A DNA stretch of 64,000 nucleotides from Gluconacetobacter tumulisoli (GCF_014174155.1 NZ_JABEQM010000016.1:1-64000); one strand, 5' to 3'. Positions 46,215-56,281 are shown, counted from the first letter of the stretch. Made by a program: numbers and translations. Notes: a model not told the origin generated them from the letters alone.

Positions 46215-46244
46215 GTGCCGCAACGGCACGCCCCGCGCGTTTTT
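46215..46244 (+). terminator. Probable intrinsic terminator of argH-lptM
   Basis: GTGCCG (46215-46220) pairs with CGGCAC (46224-46229) around CAA. A T5 run stands at 46240-46244, ten bases after the stem, and GC-rich sequence lies between. The position in a convergent gap supports a terminator, but the spacing is longer than standard. Confidence 0.45.
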
Positions 46245-46290
46245 CGAGCCTCGGAGCGGCGCGGCCTTGGGGCCACGCGCACCGAAGCAT

Positions 46291-46331
46291 AAAAAACTGC
46301 GTCGGATCGCCGGCAAACCGCGTTTCCGGCG
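46291..46331 (-). terminator. Probable terminator of lysA-DUF4175
   Basis: On the minus strand a stem of CGCCGG/CCGGCG plus AAAC/GTTT (46308-46331, one bulged base, 3-base loop) begins 5 bases after the DUF4175 stop. A T6 run corresponding to 46291-46296 follows after about 11 bases. Confidence 0.45.
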
Positions 46332-46336
46332 GATTC

Positions 46337-49111
46337 TCAGAATGGTTTCAGCAGGCGATCCAGATACTCCAGTTCCTCGCGCGGACGGGTCCGGTCGGAA
46401 TCGCGGCGACGCAGTTCCTGTTCGATCTCGCGCGCCCGCTCGCGCGAGATCGTATCCGGCACATGGGTGTCGGCATCCAGGCCATCCTTGCCCTCGCCGG
46501 TCTTGCGGCCCAGCGGATCCTGATCGCCCTTCGCGGCATCCTCGGCAGCAGCGTCGTCATCCGGCGTTCCCGCCCCTCCAGACTCCGATCCGCTCGCGAA
46601 ACCGGGGAAGAAACTGCCGGCTCCGCCGCCCGACCCCTTCATGGCCTGGCGCATCTGCTGGCCGGTCTTCTGCAAATCGGCCAGTGCCTTGCGCTGCGCG
46701 TCGGCGGCCGCGGCGTCATGGCCGCCCGTCAGGGCGGTGCGCGCATCCTTCATCGCGCCTTCGGCGTCGGTGAAGCCCGACGGCGGCTCCTTGCCCGTCA
46801 GCCCCTTGAACTCCTGTTGCAATTCCGTCAGCGCGCGTCCCAGCGCATGCTGCACCGCGCGGTCGGCGCGCTGGCCTTCCCCGTCTTCCGGTCCCGACGG
46901 GGCTTCTGCCTGTCCGGCATCGGTCGACGGCGTATCCTGCCCGCCGGATGCCGCGGACCCGTCCCCCGCATCCGGCGGCTTCAGGCCAAGCTGGCGCAGC
47001 AGTTCCGCCGTCGGCATCGTCGACAGATCGCCATCCGCCCCTTCGCCCCGCGCCGCCCGGCGCGCCGCGTCCTGCTGTTCCTGCAGGCGCCGGACACGGT
47101 CCAGGCGCGACTGGCTGCGATCCAGCAGGCCGGATTGCCGCCGGATCAGGTCCTGCAACGCGTCCCCCTGTTCCCTGGCCTGCTGCCGTGCCTGCATCTG
47201 CTGCACCAGACTGGCCATGTCCTGCGGCGTCGCATTGCGCATCCGCTCCAGCATGTCCTCCATCTGCTGCAGTTTCTGCATGGCATCGGCGGAACGGCCG
47301 TTCCGGGCATCGTCCTGCATCTGCTGCATCATGCGCGACAGGGCGCGGTCGCCGTCCTGGGTCAGGCCCGGCAGATTGGGGATGGCGGTATGCGCCCGCA
47401 ACGCCTGCTGCGCCAGCGCCTGCATCCGGCGCATGATGGCCTGGCGCAACGTCTCCATCCGCCGCTGCAATTCGGCCTGCTCACCCGCGGACTGCCCCTG
47501 CGCGCCCAGTTGCCGCATATGGTCCAGTTGCGCGGCCACGGCCTCCTGCGCCGCGCGCACATCCAGCGACGCCTGCGCGCCGGCACGGTCGCCCTTCCGA
47601 TTATCCTCGATATCGAGGGCAAGGTACCACAGCTGCGCCACTGCCCCGTCCACCGCATCCCGGTCCGGTACGTCGTGACTGTCCAGCAGCGCAGCCGCGC
47701 TGGCCAGGTTCAGCACCATGCCGGCATTCGTCCGCAAAGGCCCCGGCGTCTCGCCCAGCGCCGTCAGGTCGGCCGCTCCCTCGAACCGGTTTTCCCGACC
47801 CGTCGCGACGCGCCTGCGCACATCGAGGACCGCCTTGGCCACCGGGCTGCGGAACAGCCGCGCGCCCAGGCGGAACCGCGCCTCGGGGCTCTCGCCCATA
47901 CGCCCGCTGGCGCTGGTCGCCACCAGTCGCCCGACGACCTCCTCGCCCGCCCAGGGATCGGACGACAAATCGGGCGTCGCCGTGCCGGTGACCTCCTTCG
48001 GGCGGCCGTCGACGGGAATCGGCACGCTCAGGGTCCGAATCGGGACACCGCCGCCGCCATGAGCCAACCGCAGTTCCGCCCGCAGCGACGCGATGCCATA
48101 GGCCTGCCGGGCGGCATACGGCAGCCGCGTCCGCCATTCGCCCCTGGCACCGCCTGCCCCGGCCCCCCAGGCCACGGTGGGGGCGGCATCCGGAAGGACC
48201 GTCACGGTCCAGCGACTGAGCGACCGTCCCCGGCCGCGCAACGTCAGCGACGCGCTGCCCAGCAGCGGCACGTCCGCCGACCAGCTCGACGTCCCCAGCG
48301 GCCGGAACCTGTCCGGCCCGACGGCCGGCCCACTCCCTACGGCGGACACGCGAAGGCCCGGTCGGCTGCGCAGGTCCGTCACATTGATGCTCAGGACCGC
48401 ACCCTGCGGCACCGTCGCCTGCCCCGCCCGTTCGTCGAGGAAGACCGGCGCGCCCGGCGCGTAGGCCGGCAGGGTGATCCATGCCTGGATATGCGGCCGG
48501 GGCGTCGCGGCGTCGTCCAGGCCCGGCCAGAACGCGGAGGCCAGCCGGCCGGGTGCGTCCCCGCCCGCCCACAGCAGCGCCAGCAGCAATGCCGGGGCCA
48601 GCACGAATCCGATTCGCAGCGGGTCGTGTGCCTTCACCGAAAGGCGGGGCCACCCGGTACGGAGCGTCCCGATTCCATCCCCGGTGCGCTGGACATGCAG
48701 GCGCCACAGGGCCTGCTGCCCGGCATTGTCCTCCGCCGGCCGGTCCCCCAGGGTCTGGAGGGGACGATGCGCCAGACCCGACGCATATTCGATCCGCCGG
48801 TCGACCCCGCCCGCCGTCGGCGCCGGCACCCGCCGCCCCCGCCACCAGATCCAGCCGCCGCCCCCGCCAGCCAGCATGGCCAGCAGCACGGCATGGACGA
48901 TGTCGGGAAGACCCTGCGGCAGACGCAGCAGGCCGGCAATCATGTAGGCGGCCAGCAGGGCGAATACGGGCAGGACGACCGGCCACGCCCCTTCGATCCA
49001 CAGCACGTTGCGCGCGCGATGCCGTGCGGCCGCCAGGCGGACCGGAAACGCGGTCAGCGCCGTCCCGGACGGCGCCGGCACATCCTGCGGATGAGCGGTC
49101 CCGCCCTCCAT
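46337..49111 (-). CDS. DUF4175 (TIGR02302) membrane protein
   Basis: This 924-residue protein fits the alphaproteobacterial DUF4175/TIGR02302 family. It has two or three N-terminal membrane helices (about 35-95), another near 155-175, a large presumably periplasmic beta-rich region, then a Gln/Met/Arg-rich coiled-coil region (QQMQDDARNGRSADAMQKLQ type) and an acidic Gly-rich tail ending REELEYLDRLLKPF. The function is unknown. It starts 7 bases after the lysA stop on the same strand, the usual neighbour. Length is within the family range as I know it. Confidence 0.82.
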   Translation of the reverse strand: MEGGTAHPQDVPAPSGTALTAFPVRLAAARHRARNVLWIEGAWPVVLPVFALLAAYMIAGLLRLPQGLPDIVHAVLLAMLAGGGGGWIWWRGRRVPAPTAGGVDRRIEYASGLAHRPLQTLGDRPAEDNAGQQALWRLHVQRTGDGIGTLRTGWPRLSVKAHDPLRIGFVLAPALLLALLWAGGDAPGRLASAFWPGLDDAATPRPHIQAWITLPAYAPGAPVFLDERAGQATVPQGAVLSINVTDLRSRPGLRVSAVGSGPAVGPDRFRPLGTSSWSADVPLLGSASLTLRGRGRSLSRWTVTVLPDAAPTVAWGAGAGGARGEWRTRLPYAARQAYGIASLRAELRLAHGGGGVPIRTLSVPIPVDGRPKEVTGTATPDLSSDPWAGEEVVGRLVATSASGRMGESPEARFRLGARLFRSPVAKAVLDVRRRVATGRENRFEGAADLTALGETPGPLRTNAGMVLNLASAAALLDSHDVPDRDAVDGAVAQLWYLALDIEDNRKGDRAGAQASLDVRAAQEAVAAQLDHMRQLGAQGQSAGEQAELQRRMETLRQAIMRRMQALAQQALRAHTAIPNLPGLTQDGDRALSRMMQQMQDDARNGRSADAMQKLQQMEDMLERMRNATPQDMASLVQQMQARQQAREQGDALQDLIRRQSGLLDRSQSRLDRVRRLQEQQDAARRAARGEGADGDLSTMPTAELLRQLGLKPPDAGDGSAASGGQDTPSTDAGQAEAPSGPEDGEGQRADRAVQHALGRALTELQQEFKGLTGKEPPSGFTDAEGAMKDARTALTGGHDAAAADAQRKALADLQKTGQQMRQAMKGSGGGAGSFFPGFASGSESGGAGTPDDDAAAEDAAKGDQDPLGRKTGEGKDGLDADTHVPDTISRERAREIEQELRRRDSDRTRPREELEYLDRLLKPF

Positions 49112-49118
49112 GGATCGA

Positions 49119-50477
49119 TCAGTCGCCGGCCCGGACGGGACCGACCCAGTCGGGAACCCGATCCGCCGCCCACAGGGCCTCGACCGGCTGCCGGTCACGG
49201 ATAACGGTCCAGCGGTTCCCATCCACCAGAACCTGCGCCGCCAGCGGACGCGCGTTGTAGGTCGAACTCATGACCATGCCGTACGCCCCGGTATCCAGAA
49301 GAGCCACCCGGGCCCCGTCTTCCAGATATGGCAGGCTCCGTCCCTGGCCGAACGAATCCGCGCTTTCGCAGACGGGTCCCACGACATTCACGCTTTCGAC
49401 CGGCTGCACGGCGTCACGGGCGGACAGCGGCAGGATGCCGTGCCAGGCGTCGTACAGGCTGGGCCGCATCAAATCGTTCATCGCCGCGTCCAGGATCAGG
49501 AAGGGCGGCCGGCCGTCGGCCCCCGCCTTGCGCAGGATCACGCGCGACAGCAGGACGCCGGTCGGCCCCACCAGCCAGCGCCCCGGCTCGATCGCGAGGC
49601 GGACGTCCAGGTCCCCCAGTTCCGCGCGGATCGCCCCGGCCAGGGCCGCCGGCGCGCCCTCGATCTCGTCGCGCTGGCAGATGCCAAGGCCCCCTCCGCA
49701 ATCCACCAGTTCGACCGGCAGGCCACGCGCCCGCACCGCCCGGACCAGCCCGGCGACCCGGGCGAAGGCAGCGCGATAGGGCGCCATGGCGACGATCTGG
49801 CTGCCGATATGCAACGAGAAGCCCAACGGCAGCAGGCCGGGCAGATCCACCGCCCGGGCGTACAGGTCTGCCGCATGGGCATAGGGAATACCGAACTTGT
49901 TGGTCGACAGGCCGGTCGTGATCTTTTCGTGCGTGCCGGCATCGACGTCGGGATTGACCCGCAGGGTGATCCGTGCGGTCCGCCTCGCCGACACCGCCAG
50001 TGCGGACAGGATGTTCAGTTCCTCGGCGCTTTCGACCGCGATATGGGCGATGTCCTCGGCCAGGGCCAGGCGCAGTTCGTCATGCGTCTTGCCGACGCCG
50101 GAAAAGACGATGCGTGACGCCGGGATCCCGGCCGCGCGCGCGCGACGCAATTCCCCGCCGCTGACCACGTCGGCACCGGCCCCTTCGGCGGCCAGGATCC
50201 GCAGGACCGCCAGATGATCGTTCGCCTTCACGGCAAAATAGATGGACGGGGCCAGGCCGGCATCGCGCATGGCACCCGCCAGGCGACGGAAGCGCGCACG
50301 CAAGGTCCCCGCCCCCATCACCCACGTCGGCGTGCCGACGGCATCCGCAATGGCATTGAGGGGAACGTCCTCGAGCACCAGTCCGTCGATCGCATGCATC
50401 GACAGATGGGGACGGGCGGCCAGCAGGTCTCCGACGGTCGGATCCGGCCCCGCGAGCGGAGAAGAGAGGTCAGCCAT
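49119..50477 (-). CDS. lysA: Diaminopimelate decarboxylase
   Basis: This 452-residue PLP enzyme of the alanine-racemase fold converts meso-diaminopimelate to lysine. The PLP lysine is K84 in YFAVKAND. VDCGGGLGI, the phosphate-site RLAIEPGRWLV and GPVCESADSFGQGR with the active-site Cys are typical. The N-terminal extension of about 25 residues before HAIDGLVLEDV is common in Alphaproteobacteria. It is divergent from cdd over 149 bases and convergent with argH-lptM. Confidence 0.95.
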   Translation of the reverse strand: MADLSSPLAGPDPTVGDLLAARPHLSMHAIDGLVLEDVPLNAIADAVGTPTWVMGAGTLRARFRRLAGAMRDAGLAPSIYFAVKANDHLAVLRILAAEGAGADVVSGGELRRARAAGIPASRIVFSGVGKTHDELRLALAEDIAHIAVESAEELNILSALAVSARRTARITLRVNPDVDAGTHEKITTGLSTNKFGIPYAHAADLYARAVDLPGLLPLGFSLHIGSQIVAMAPYRAAFARVAGLVRAVRARGLPVELVDCGGGLGICQRDEIEGAPAALAGAIRAELGDLDVRLAIEPGRWLVGPTGVLLSRVILRKAGADGRPPFLILDAAMNDLMRPSLYDAWHGILPLSARDAVQPVESVNVVGPVCESADSFGQGRSLPYLEDGARVALLDTGAYGMVMSSTYNARPLAAQVLVDGNRWTVIRDRQPVEALWAADRVPDWVGPVRAGD

Positions 50478-50626
50478 CCAGTCAGGATACCGGCTCGCGA
50501 CCCCGCTTCCAAGGTCTTAGAATCCGACCTCCGAGGCATCGTCCCCGGCACCTTCTATTCTGCCGGTATCTGTCATTCCATCCGCCCGTCCGGTACATCT
50601 GGGCGCCCAGGACAGGAGAGACGACA

Positions 50627-51025
50627 ATGACCGACGACCCGTTGATCGACGCCGCGGTAGCGGTCCGCGCCAATGCCTATGCCCCCTATTCCCGCTTTCA
50701 CGTGGGTGCCGCGCTCCGCAGCGCGGACGGACGCATCTTCGCCGGCTGCAATGCCGAGAACGCAGCCTATCCCGAAGGCATCTGCGCCGAGGGCGGTGCG
50801 ATCTCGGCCATGATCGCGGCCGGACAACGCCGGATCGCGGACATCGTCATCAGCGGCGGCGGGGAAAAGCCCTGCGCCCCCTGCGGCGGCTGCCGCCAGA
50901 AGATCCGCGAATTCGGCGCCCCCGACCTGCGGGTCCGCATGGTGGGCGCCGCCGGAGAGGTCCTTCTTGTGCGTACATTGTCGGAATTGCTGCCTGACGC
51001 ATTCGGCCCCGACGACCTGGCATGA
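50627..51025 (+). CDS. cdd: Cytidine deaminase
   Basis: This 132-residue homotetramer-type cytidine deaminase has the zinc site C53-A-E55 in EGICAEGGAI and PCGGC (C86, C89) in the second half, with NAYAPYSRFHVGAAL at the N-terminus for nucleoside binding. It salvages cytidine and deoxycytidine to uridine forms. GGAGAG precedes the ATG at 50627. It is a single gene between divergent lysA and the convergent O-antigen-ligase-like gene. Confidence 0.94.
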   Translation: MTDDPLIDAAVAVRANAYAPYSRFHVGAALRSADGRIFAGCNAENAAYPEGICAEGGAISAMIAAGQRRIADIVISGGGEKPCAPCGGCRQKIREFGAPDLRVRMVGAAGEVLLVRTLSELLPDAFGPDDLA

Positions 51026-51062
51026 TCGCGCGGGGTCGCGCCTGATCGGGCGTCCCGTCGCG

Positions 51063-52361
51063 CTAGACGAGGAACGGCCGGCGAATGCGGCGCTCGCCGT
51101 CGACATCACGTGACGCCGCCAGTCCCCAGCCCACCATCAGGAACACCCACCCCGCCGTCCGCACGGTGAACAACGCGCTGCTGGAGGCAATGGGCCACAG
51201 CAGGATGCAGCAGGTTACGAACAGCATGGCCTGCTGCGGCGCATCCGCCGGTGCCAGTGCCCGCACCATGCGCCACACCCACATCGCGACCATGACGACG
51301 AAACAGGCCAGACCGCCCAGTCCCGCGGTCGTCGCGACCTCCAGATAGAAATTATGCGGATGGATATTGCATCCCAGGGCGGCATTCCGGGCGGCCAGCC
51401 GCCAGCCGAACGGGGCCAGGCCGTGGACATAGGCCGGATCGGCGCAGAAATCGCGAAACCCGTCGAACCCCAGGCCCAGCCATGGATGATGCCGGACCAT
51501 GACCGCCGCCCGCAGGTAGATCTGGCCATAGGCGCTGTCCGGAAAATCCCGGATCTGCGCCAGGAAGCGCACCACCAGCTTCGCATAGGCCGGCGGCGAG
51601 AGGATTGGCAGCAGACATAGCCCCACCGCCCCTGCCAGCGCGGCCGCGAAGACCGGCCACCTCGTCCACCGGATGATCAATGCCATGATGACCAGCCCCA
51701 GGCCGAACAGCAGGCTGGGCATCCTCTGCCCGATCAGGATCATCGTCAGGACGAGAAACGCGATGGCGGCGGCACCCGACAGCTTCCGTCGCCACCCCGG
51801 GGCCTCCAGCCGCCGGACGACATAGGGCATGAGGCCGGGAAAGATGATCATCAGCAGCGCGATACCGGCCCGGGGCTTGTAGAACGGGCCGGTCAGGGCC
51901 CCGTCCGTCCAGCGCGGATAGCCCCAGATGTTGCGACCCAGCAGATATTGCTGCCAGCATTCGACGACGACCCACACCGCCGCGATACCGACCGCCACCC
52001 CCAGCCAGCGCCGGGAACGGGCGTCGCGCAGCACCCAATGTTCCAGCGCGGCGCAGAATAGAAAAAATCTTCCAATAACAATCGATTCCGAAACGGAATG
52101 AGCAGATCCATTCAGCAGCGACGACAACACCGCCAGCACCCAGAACAGCATTGCGGCGGGAAACCAGCTCCGGCGCCACCAGCCTCCGTCCCGGACCATC
52201 GCACAATGCGCCAGGAACAGGGCCGCGATCACCGAAATGATGCCATCGGAAATCGCGCGTCCGCGCAACTGAAAGAACGGCAGGGTCATGGTCATCGCCA
52301 GCGCCAGCCAGCCGGCGGCCCGATCGACCATCATGCCCCGCAAATTCGCCTTCCCCACCAT
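51063..52361 (-). CDS. O-antigen ligase family (WaaL/Wzy-like) membrane protein
   Basis: This 432-residue polytopic protein has around eleven hydrophobic segments and a large periplasmic loop. The segment NIHPHNFYLEVATTAGLGG is the H-x-H-N motif of the O-antigen ligase/polymerase (Wzy_C) superfamily, and GFDGFRD precedes it. Family members link polysaccharide to lipid A core or polymerise repeat units in the periplasm. The ATG at 52361 has a GTG one codon upstream, and the ribosome site is weak. No other polysaccharide genes adjoin it, so the substrate is not predictable. Confidence 0.8.
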   Translation of the reverse strand: MVGKANLRGMMVDRAAGWLALAMTMTLPFFQLRGRAISDGIISVIAALFLAHCAMVRDGGWWRRSWFPAAMLFWVLAVLSSLLNGSAHSVSESIVIGRFFLFCAALEHWVLRDARSRRWLGVAVGIAAVWVVVECWQQYLLGRNIWGYPRWTDGALTGPFYKPRAGIALLMIIFPGLMPYVVRRLEAPGWRRKLSGAAAIAFLVLTMILIGQRMPSLLFGLGLVIMALIIRWTRWPVFAAALAGAVGLCLLPILSPPAYAKLVVRFLAQIRDFPDSAYGQIYLRAAVMVRHHPWLGLGFDGFRDFCADPAYVHGLAPFGWRLAARNAALGCNIHPHNFYLEVATTAGLGGLACFVVMVAMWVWRMVRALAPADAPQQAMLFVTCCILLWPIASSSALFTVRTAGWVFLMVGWGLAASRDVDGERRIRRPFLV

Positions 52362-52509
52362 CACCCCACAGACACGACCCGTTCCAGCCGGTCGGCCACC
52401 CATAAACGGGCGCTTCCGCCCTAACGACCCGAGGCCGGACAAGCCTGCGGTACGATCTGGACGACATACGAACACAAGAACGTCATTGGAACCCGACCCG
52501 GATTATATC

Positions 52510-52524
52510 GTTACGTATCGTAAC
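52510..52524. promoter_or_regulatory. Operator-like dyad GTTACG-N3-CGTAAC
   Basis: Perfect 6-bp arms flank a TAT spacer in an AT-rich intergenic stretch, about 150 bases upstream of the O-antigen-ligase-like start and 20 bases before a tiny plus-strand open frame. The geometry suits a small dimeric repressor. No second copy was found in the window. Confidence 0.35.
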
Positions 52525-52692
52525 AATTATCACGCGAGCACATCATGGGACGTCTGCTGATTGCCATCATCGGTGCCATTCGCATGAACCGCCTTCGCTA
52601 TGGCGCCTGAACTGCCCACGACCCAAGTCTAAGCACGTCCATCAAGAATTAAAGGCGAATATTTTCAGCAATTTAAGTCCGAAATATGGCAA

Positions 52693-52740
52693 GCCCGGGG
52701 TTCCCGTCGGGCGGCATGGCACCATATGGCGGTACATGCC
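52693..52740 (-). terminator. Tandem hairpins downstream of tRNA-Ser
   Basis: GGCATG (52713-52718) pairs with CATGCC (52735-52740), with an inner ACC/GGT, and GCCCG (52693-52697) pairs with CGGGC (52708-52712). On the tRNA strand they follow the tRNA 3' end by about 60 bases. Only a weak T-containing tail follows, so a terminator role is tentative. Confidence 0.3.
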
Positions 52741-52801
52741 AGTGGCCGGCGGACAGGATCTGTCGCCGGTTCAGCCGGATAATCTGTCGTTCGGAAGCAA
52801 G

Positions 52802-52895
52802 CTGGCGGAGGGGATGGGATTCGAACCCACGGTACGGCTTGACACCGTACAACGGTTTAGCAAACCGCCGCCTTCAGCCACTCGGCCACCCCTCC
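52802..52895 (-). tRNA. tRNA-Ser (GCU anticodon)
   Basis: On the minus strand the acceptor GGAGGGG pairs with CCCCTCC, the D-arm contains GCCGAGTGGC, the anticodon loop reads TGCTAAA with anticodon GCT, a long class II variable arm follows, and the T-arm has GGTTCGAATCCC. The discriminator is G and CCA is encoded (52804-52802). The long variable arm and the anticodon identify tRNA-Ser decoding AGC/AGU. Confidence 0.95.
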
Positions 52896-52989
52896 GCCGA
52901 AGAGCGTGTTTTTCACACGGCGTTTGCAGCGCTGCTTGTAGACTGTCACCACAGCGCCGTCAAACCCGAAACCCGCCCCGGCCGGCCGG

Positions 52990-54438
52990 TTACAGAACTT
53001 TCTTCAAGGCCTCGTTCACCAGCGCCGGGTTCCCCTTGCCAGCCATGGCCTTCATGACCTGACCGACGAAAAATCCGAACAATTTGTCCTTGCCGGCCCG
53101 GTATTCGGCCAGCTTGTCCTGGTTTGCCGCCAGTACCGACTGGACGGCGGCGTCGATCGCACCTGTGTCGGTGACCTGCCGCAGGCCCCGGCGTTCGACG
53201 ACGGCCGCCGCCGATTCGCCGGTTTCCAGCATGTCCTCGAAAACCTCTTTGGCGATCTTGCCGTTGATCGTCCCGTCGGTGATCAGGTCCAGCATGCCAC
53301 CCAGCCCGTCGGCGGTGATGGGGCTGTCCTGGATGGTTCGGCCGGTACGGTTCAGGGCGGCAAAGAAATCGCCGATTACCCAATTGGCCGCCAGGCGCGG
53401 ATCGCGGCCCCGGGCGACCGTCTCGTAGAAATCGGCGGTCGCCTGCTCGGCCACCAGCACACCGGCGTCATAGCGGGGAATGCCATATTCCGTCTGGAAC
53501 CGCTGACGCTTGGCGTCGGGCAGTTCCGGCAGGAAGGAAGCCAGCGACTCGACCCAGGCTTCCTCGACCACCAGCGGCAGCAGGTCCGGGTCGGGGAAAT
53601 AACGATAATCGTGCGCATCTTCCTTGCTGCGCAGCGACCGGGTCTCCCCCCGGGCCGGATCGAACAGGCGGGTTTCCTGATCGACCGACCCGCCGCTCTC
53701 CCAGATCTCCACCTGGCGGGCGGCCTCGATCTCGATCGCCTGCATCACGTAGCGAATCGAGTTCACGTTCTTGATCTCGCACCGCGTGCGGAACGGCTCG
53801 CCGGCCTTGCGGACGGAGACGTTCACGTCCGCGCGCATGGAGCCTTCCTCCATATTGCCGTCGCATGTGCCCAGGTAGCGCAGGATCATGCGCAGCTTGC
53901 GCAGATAGGCCCCGGCCTCCTCCGGCGTGCGGATGTCGGGTTCGCTGACGATTTCCATCAGCGCGACGCCCGCGCGGTTCAGGTCGATGAAGGACCGCGT
54001 GGGGTCCTGGTCATGCATCGACTTGCCGGCGTCCTGTTCCAGATGCAGGCGGGTGATGCCGATGGTCCGGATCGACCCGTCGGCCAGTTCGATCTCCACC
54101 GCGCCCTCGCCGACGATCGGATGGGTGAACTGGCTGATCTGGTAGCCGGTCGGCAGGTCGGCGTAGAAATAATTCTTGCGGTCGAACCGGCTCTCGAGAT
54201 TGATCCGCGCCTCCAGCCCCAGCCCGGTGCGGATCGCCTGCGCCACGCATTCGCGGTTGATGACCGGCAGCATGCCGGGAAACCCCGCGTCCACCAGGCT
54301 GACATGCGTGTTCGGCTCGCCGCCATAGGATGCCGACGCGCCGGAAAACAGCTTGGACTGGCTGATGACCTGGGCATGGACTTCCAGCCCGACGACCAGT
54401 TCCCAGGGGCCGGTGCGCCCTTCGATCACATAGCTCAT
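52990..54438 (-). CDS. gatB: Asp-tRNA(Asn)/Glu-tRNA(Gln) amidotransferase subunit B
   Basis: This 482-residue subunit binds misacylated tRNA and activates it with ATP. Characteristic segments are [30 protein letters not shown] and [12 protein letters not shown], and the C-terminal YqeY-like region ends with [17 protein letters not shown] place the start at ATG 54438, with GGAGGT 6 bases upstream, overlapping the gatA stop by one base. A GTG one codon earlier is less likely. It completes gatC-gatA-gatB. Confidence 0.96.
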   Translation of the reverse strand: MSYVIEGRTGPWELVVGLEVHAQVISQSKLFSGASASYGGEPNTHVSLVDAGFPGMLPVINRECVAQAIRTGLGLEARINLESRFDRKNYFYADLPTGYQISQFTHPIVGEGAVEIELADGSIRTIGITRLHLEQDAGKSMHDQDPTRSFIDLNRAGVALMEIVSEPDIRTPEEAGAYLRKLRMILRYLGTCDGNMEEGSMRADVNVSVRKAGEPFRTRCEIKNVNSIRYVMQAIEIEAARQVEIWESGGSVDQETRLFDPARGETRSLRSKEDAHDYRYFPDPDLLPLVVEEAWVESLASFLPELPDAKRQRFQTEYGIPRYDAGVLVAEQATADFYETVARGRDPRLAANWVIGDFFAALNRTGRTIQDSPITADGLGGMLDLITDGTINGKIAKEVFEDMLETGESAAAVVERRGLRQVTDTGAIDAAVQSVLAANQDKLAEYRAGKDKLFGFFVGQVMKAMAGKGNPALVNEALKKVL

Positions 54439-55922
54439 CACACCACCTCCGCACGGATCGCCGGACGGTGCGTGAAGGACGCCGCCCGTTCGATGGCGCT
54501 GGCGGCCGCCAGGACCGATTCCTCGTCGAACGACCGGCCGATGATCTGCAGGCCCAGCGGCAGCCCGTTGGCGCTCAGCCCCGCCGGGACCGACATGGCG
54601 GGTACGCCGGCCATGCTGGCCGGAACGGTGAATACGTCGTTCAGATACATCTGTACCGGATCGTCCATCTTTTCCCCCTGCGCGAAGGCCGGGGACGGCG
54701 CCGTCGGCGTTAGCAGGACGTCGACCTGCTGGAACGCGCGCTCGAAATCCCGCCGGATCAGGTTCCGCACCTTCTGCGCGCGCAGGTAATACGCATCGTA
54801 ATATCCAGCCGACAGGACGTAGGTTCCCATCAGGATCCGCCGGCGGACTTCCGCCCCGAATCCGGCCCGGCGGGTCGCCTCGTACTGCTCGTCCAGCGAC
54901 GGGGCCGGCACCCGGCGTCCGAAGCGCACGCCGTCATAGCGCGCCAGGTTCGACGAACATTCGGCCGGCGCCACGATATAATAGGTCGCCAGGCCGTACT
55001 TGGTGTAGGGCAGCGACACCTCGACGATCTCGCACCCCGCGTCGCGCAGCCAGGCGATGCCCTTGTCCCACGTGGCCTCGATATCCGCGGGCATGCCCGC
55101 CACGCGGTATTCGGCGGGAATGCCCACCTTCATGCCCTTCAGGTCGCGGCCGCAGGCGGCACGGTAATCGGGCACCGGGCAATCGACGCTGGTGCTGTCG
55201 CGGGGATCGAATCCCGCCATCGACTGCAGCAGGATGGCGCAATCCTCGACCGTGCGGGCCATCGGTCCCGCCTGGTCCAGGGAACTGGCGAAGGCGATGG
55301 TGCCCCAGCGGCTGCATCGCCCATAGGTCGGCTTGATGCCTGCGATTCCGCAATAGGATGCCGGCTGGCGGATCGACCCGCCGGTGTCGGTGCCCGTGGC
55401 CCCCATCACCAGGCTGGCCGCCACCGCCGCTGCCGACCCGCCGGACGAACCGCCGGGAACCAGCACGGTGTCCGCATCCCCGTCGCGCTTCCACGGATTT
55501 TCCACCGCGCCGAAGGCCGAATTGATGTTGGCCGAACCCATCGCGAACTCGTCCAGGTTCGTCTTGCCCGCGAACACCGCCCCGTCACGCAGTAGATTCG
55601 CCGTCACCGTGCTTTCGTACGGCGGCACGAAATCTTCCAGCATCCGGCTGGCGGCCGTCGTCCGCACCCCGTCGGTGCAGAACAGGTCCTTGATGCCCAG
55701 CGGAATGCCTGTCAGCGGCGCGGCCTCGCCCTTGGCCAGCACGGCGTCCGCACGACGCGCGGCGTCCATCGCCTCGTCAGCCGTGACGGTAATGAAGGCG
55801 TTCAGCCGTCCGTTCAGCCGTTCGATGGCGGCAACATGCGCGCCGACCAGTTCGACCGCCGAGAAATCGCGCCGCTTCAACCCGGCCTGGGCCGCGGCGA
55901 TCGTCAGTTCGGTCAGCATCAT
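54438..55922 (-). CDS. gatA: Asp-tRNA(Asn)/Glu-tRNA(Gln) amidotransferase subunit A
   Basis: This 494-residue amidase-signature protein releases ammonia from glutamine. The catalytic triad is visible as K78 ([10 protein letters not shown]), S159 ([12 protein letters not shown]) and S183 ([11 protein letters not shown]). The length and the [21 protein letters not shown] region, read in overlapping parts, are typical. The start is the first of two adjacent ATGs, overlapping the gatC stop by 4 bases. Confidence 0.96.
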   Translation of the reverse strand: MMLTELTIAAAQAGLKRRDFSAVELVGAHVAAIERLNGRLNAFITVTADEAMDAARRADAVLAKGEAAPLTGIPLGIKDLFCTDGVRTTAASRMLEDFVPPYESTVTANLLRDGAVFAGKTNLDEFAMGSANINSAFGAVENPWKRDGDADTVLVPGGSSGGSAAAVAASLVMGATGTDTGGSIRQPASYCGIAGIKPTYGRCSRWGTIAFASSLDQAGPMARTVEDCAILLQSMAGFDPRDSTSVDCPVPDYRAACGRDLKGMKVGIPAEYRVAGMPADIEATWDKGIAWLRDAGCEIVEVSLPYTKYGLATYYIVAPAECSSNLARYDGVRFGRRVPAPSLDEQYEATRRAGFGAEVRRRILMGTYVLSAGYYDAYYLRAQKVRNLIRRDFERAFQQVDVLLTPTAPSPAFAQGEKMDDPVQMYLNDVFTVPASMAGVPAMSVPAGLSANGLPLGLQIIGRSFDEESVLAAASAIERAASFTHRPAIRAEVV

Positions 55923-56206
55923 TCCACCACCTTCGGCACGGTATAAAACGGCCCTGCCGCATCCGGCGCGTTGGACAGGACGGCGTCGCGCGCGTCCCCA
56001 TCCGTCACCATGTCGTCGCGCATGCGCAACGCCGCATGCCCGGTGCCCACCATGGGTTCCACACCGTCGATGTCGACCTCGTTCAATTGCTCGATCCAGC
56101 CGAGAATGCCGTTGAGTTCGCCCTGAAGAGCCTGCAGGTCGGATTCGTCGATTCCTATCCGTGCCAGTCTGGCGATACGACGGACGGTCGCGGGATCAAG
56201 CGACAT
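55919..56206 (-). CDS. gatC: Asp-tRNA(Asn)/Glu-tRNA(Gln) amidotransferase subunit C
   Basis: This 95-residue small subunit stabilises GatA and GatB. It begins [20 protein letters not shown] and has [21 protein letters not shown] and a C-terminal [17 protein letters not shown], all hallmark segments, read in parts. It is the first gene of the gatCAB operon. The start at 56206 is 75 bases from the divergent ruvX gene, so the two promoters share a short region. Confidence 0.95.
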   Translation of the reverse strand: MSLDPATVRRIARLARIGIDESDLQALQGELNGILGWIEQLNEVDIDGVEPMVGTGHAALRMRDDMVTDGDARDAVLSNAPDAAGPFYTVPKVVE

Positions 56207-56281
56207 GAAGCATAACTTTCCATCATGACTTGGGGGGAATAACCTGCCGGGCAGGACACCGCGCGGAACATAGACCCAGAC

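Larger units (their letters stand above)
52362..52801. other. 440-base intergenic region between O-antigen-ligase-like gene and tRNA-Ser
   Basis: There is no convincing gene. The stretch is noticeably AT-richer than its surroundings around 52500-52690. It holds a dyad GTTACGtatCGTAAC (52510-52524), a 21-codon open frame starting ATG at 52545 whose product would be hydrophobic then basic, and two hairpins near 52693-52740 that lie downstream of the tRNA on its strand. The promoter of the O-antigen-ligase-like gene probably lies here. Confidence 0.5.

Noticed and set aside
46463-49204. 913-codon plus-strand open frame
   Set aside because: Antisense to the DUF4175 gene; composition is Arg/Gln/Pro rich with no motif.
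52736-53062. Open frame through the tRNA-Ser giving a protein with GMGFEPTVRLDT-type sequence
   Set aside because: This is the well-known spurious translation of tRNA-Ser genes; the tRNA on the other strand explains the conservation.
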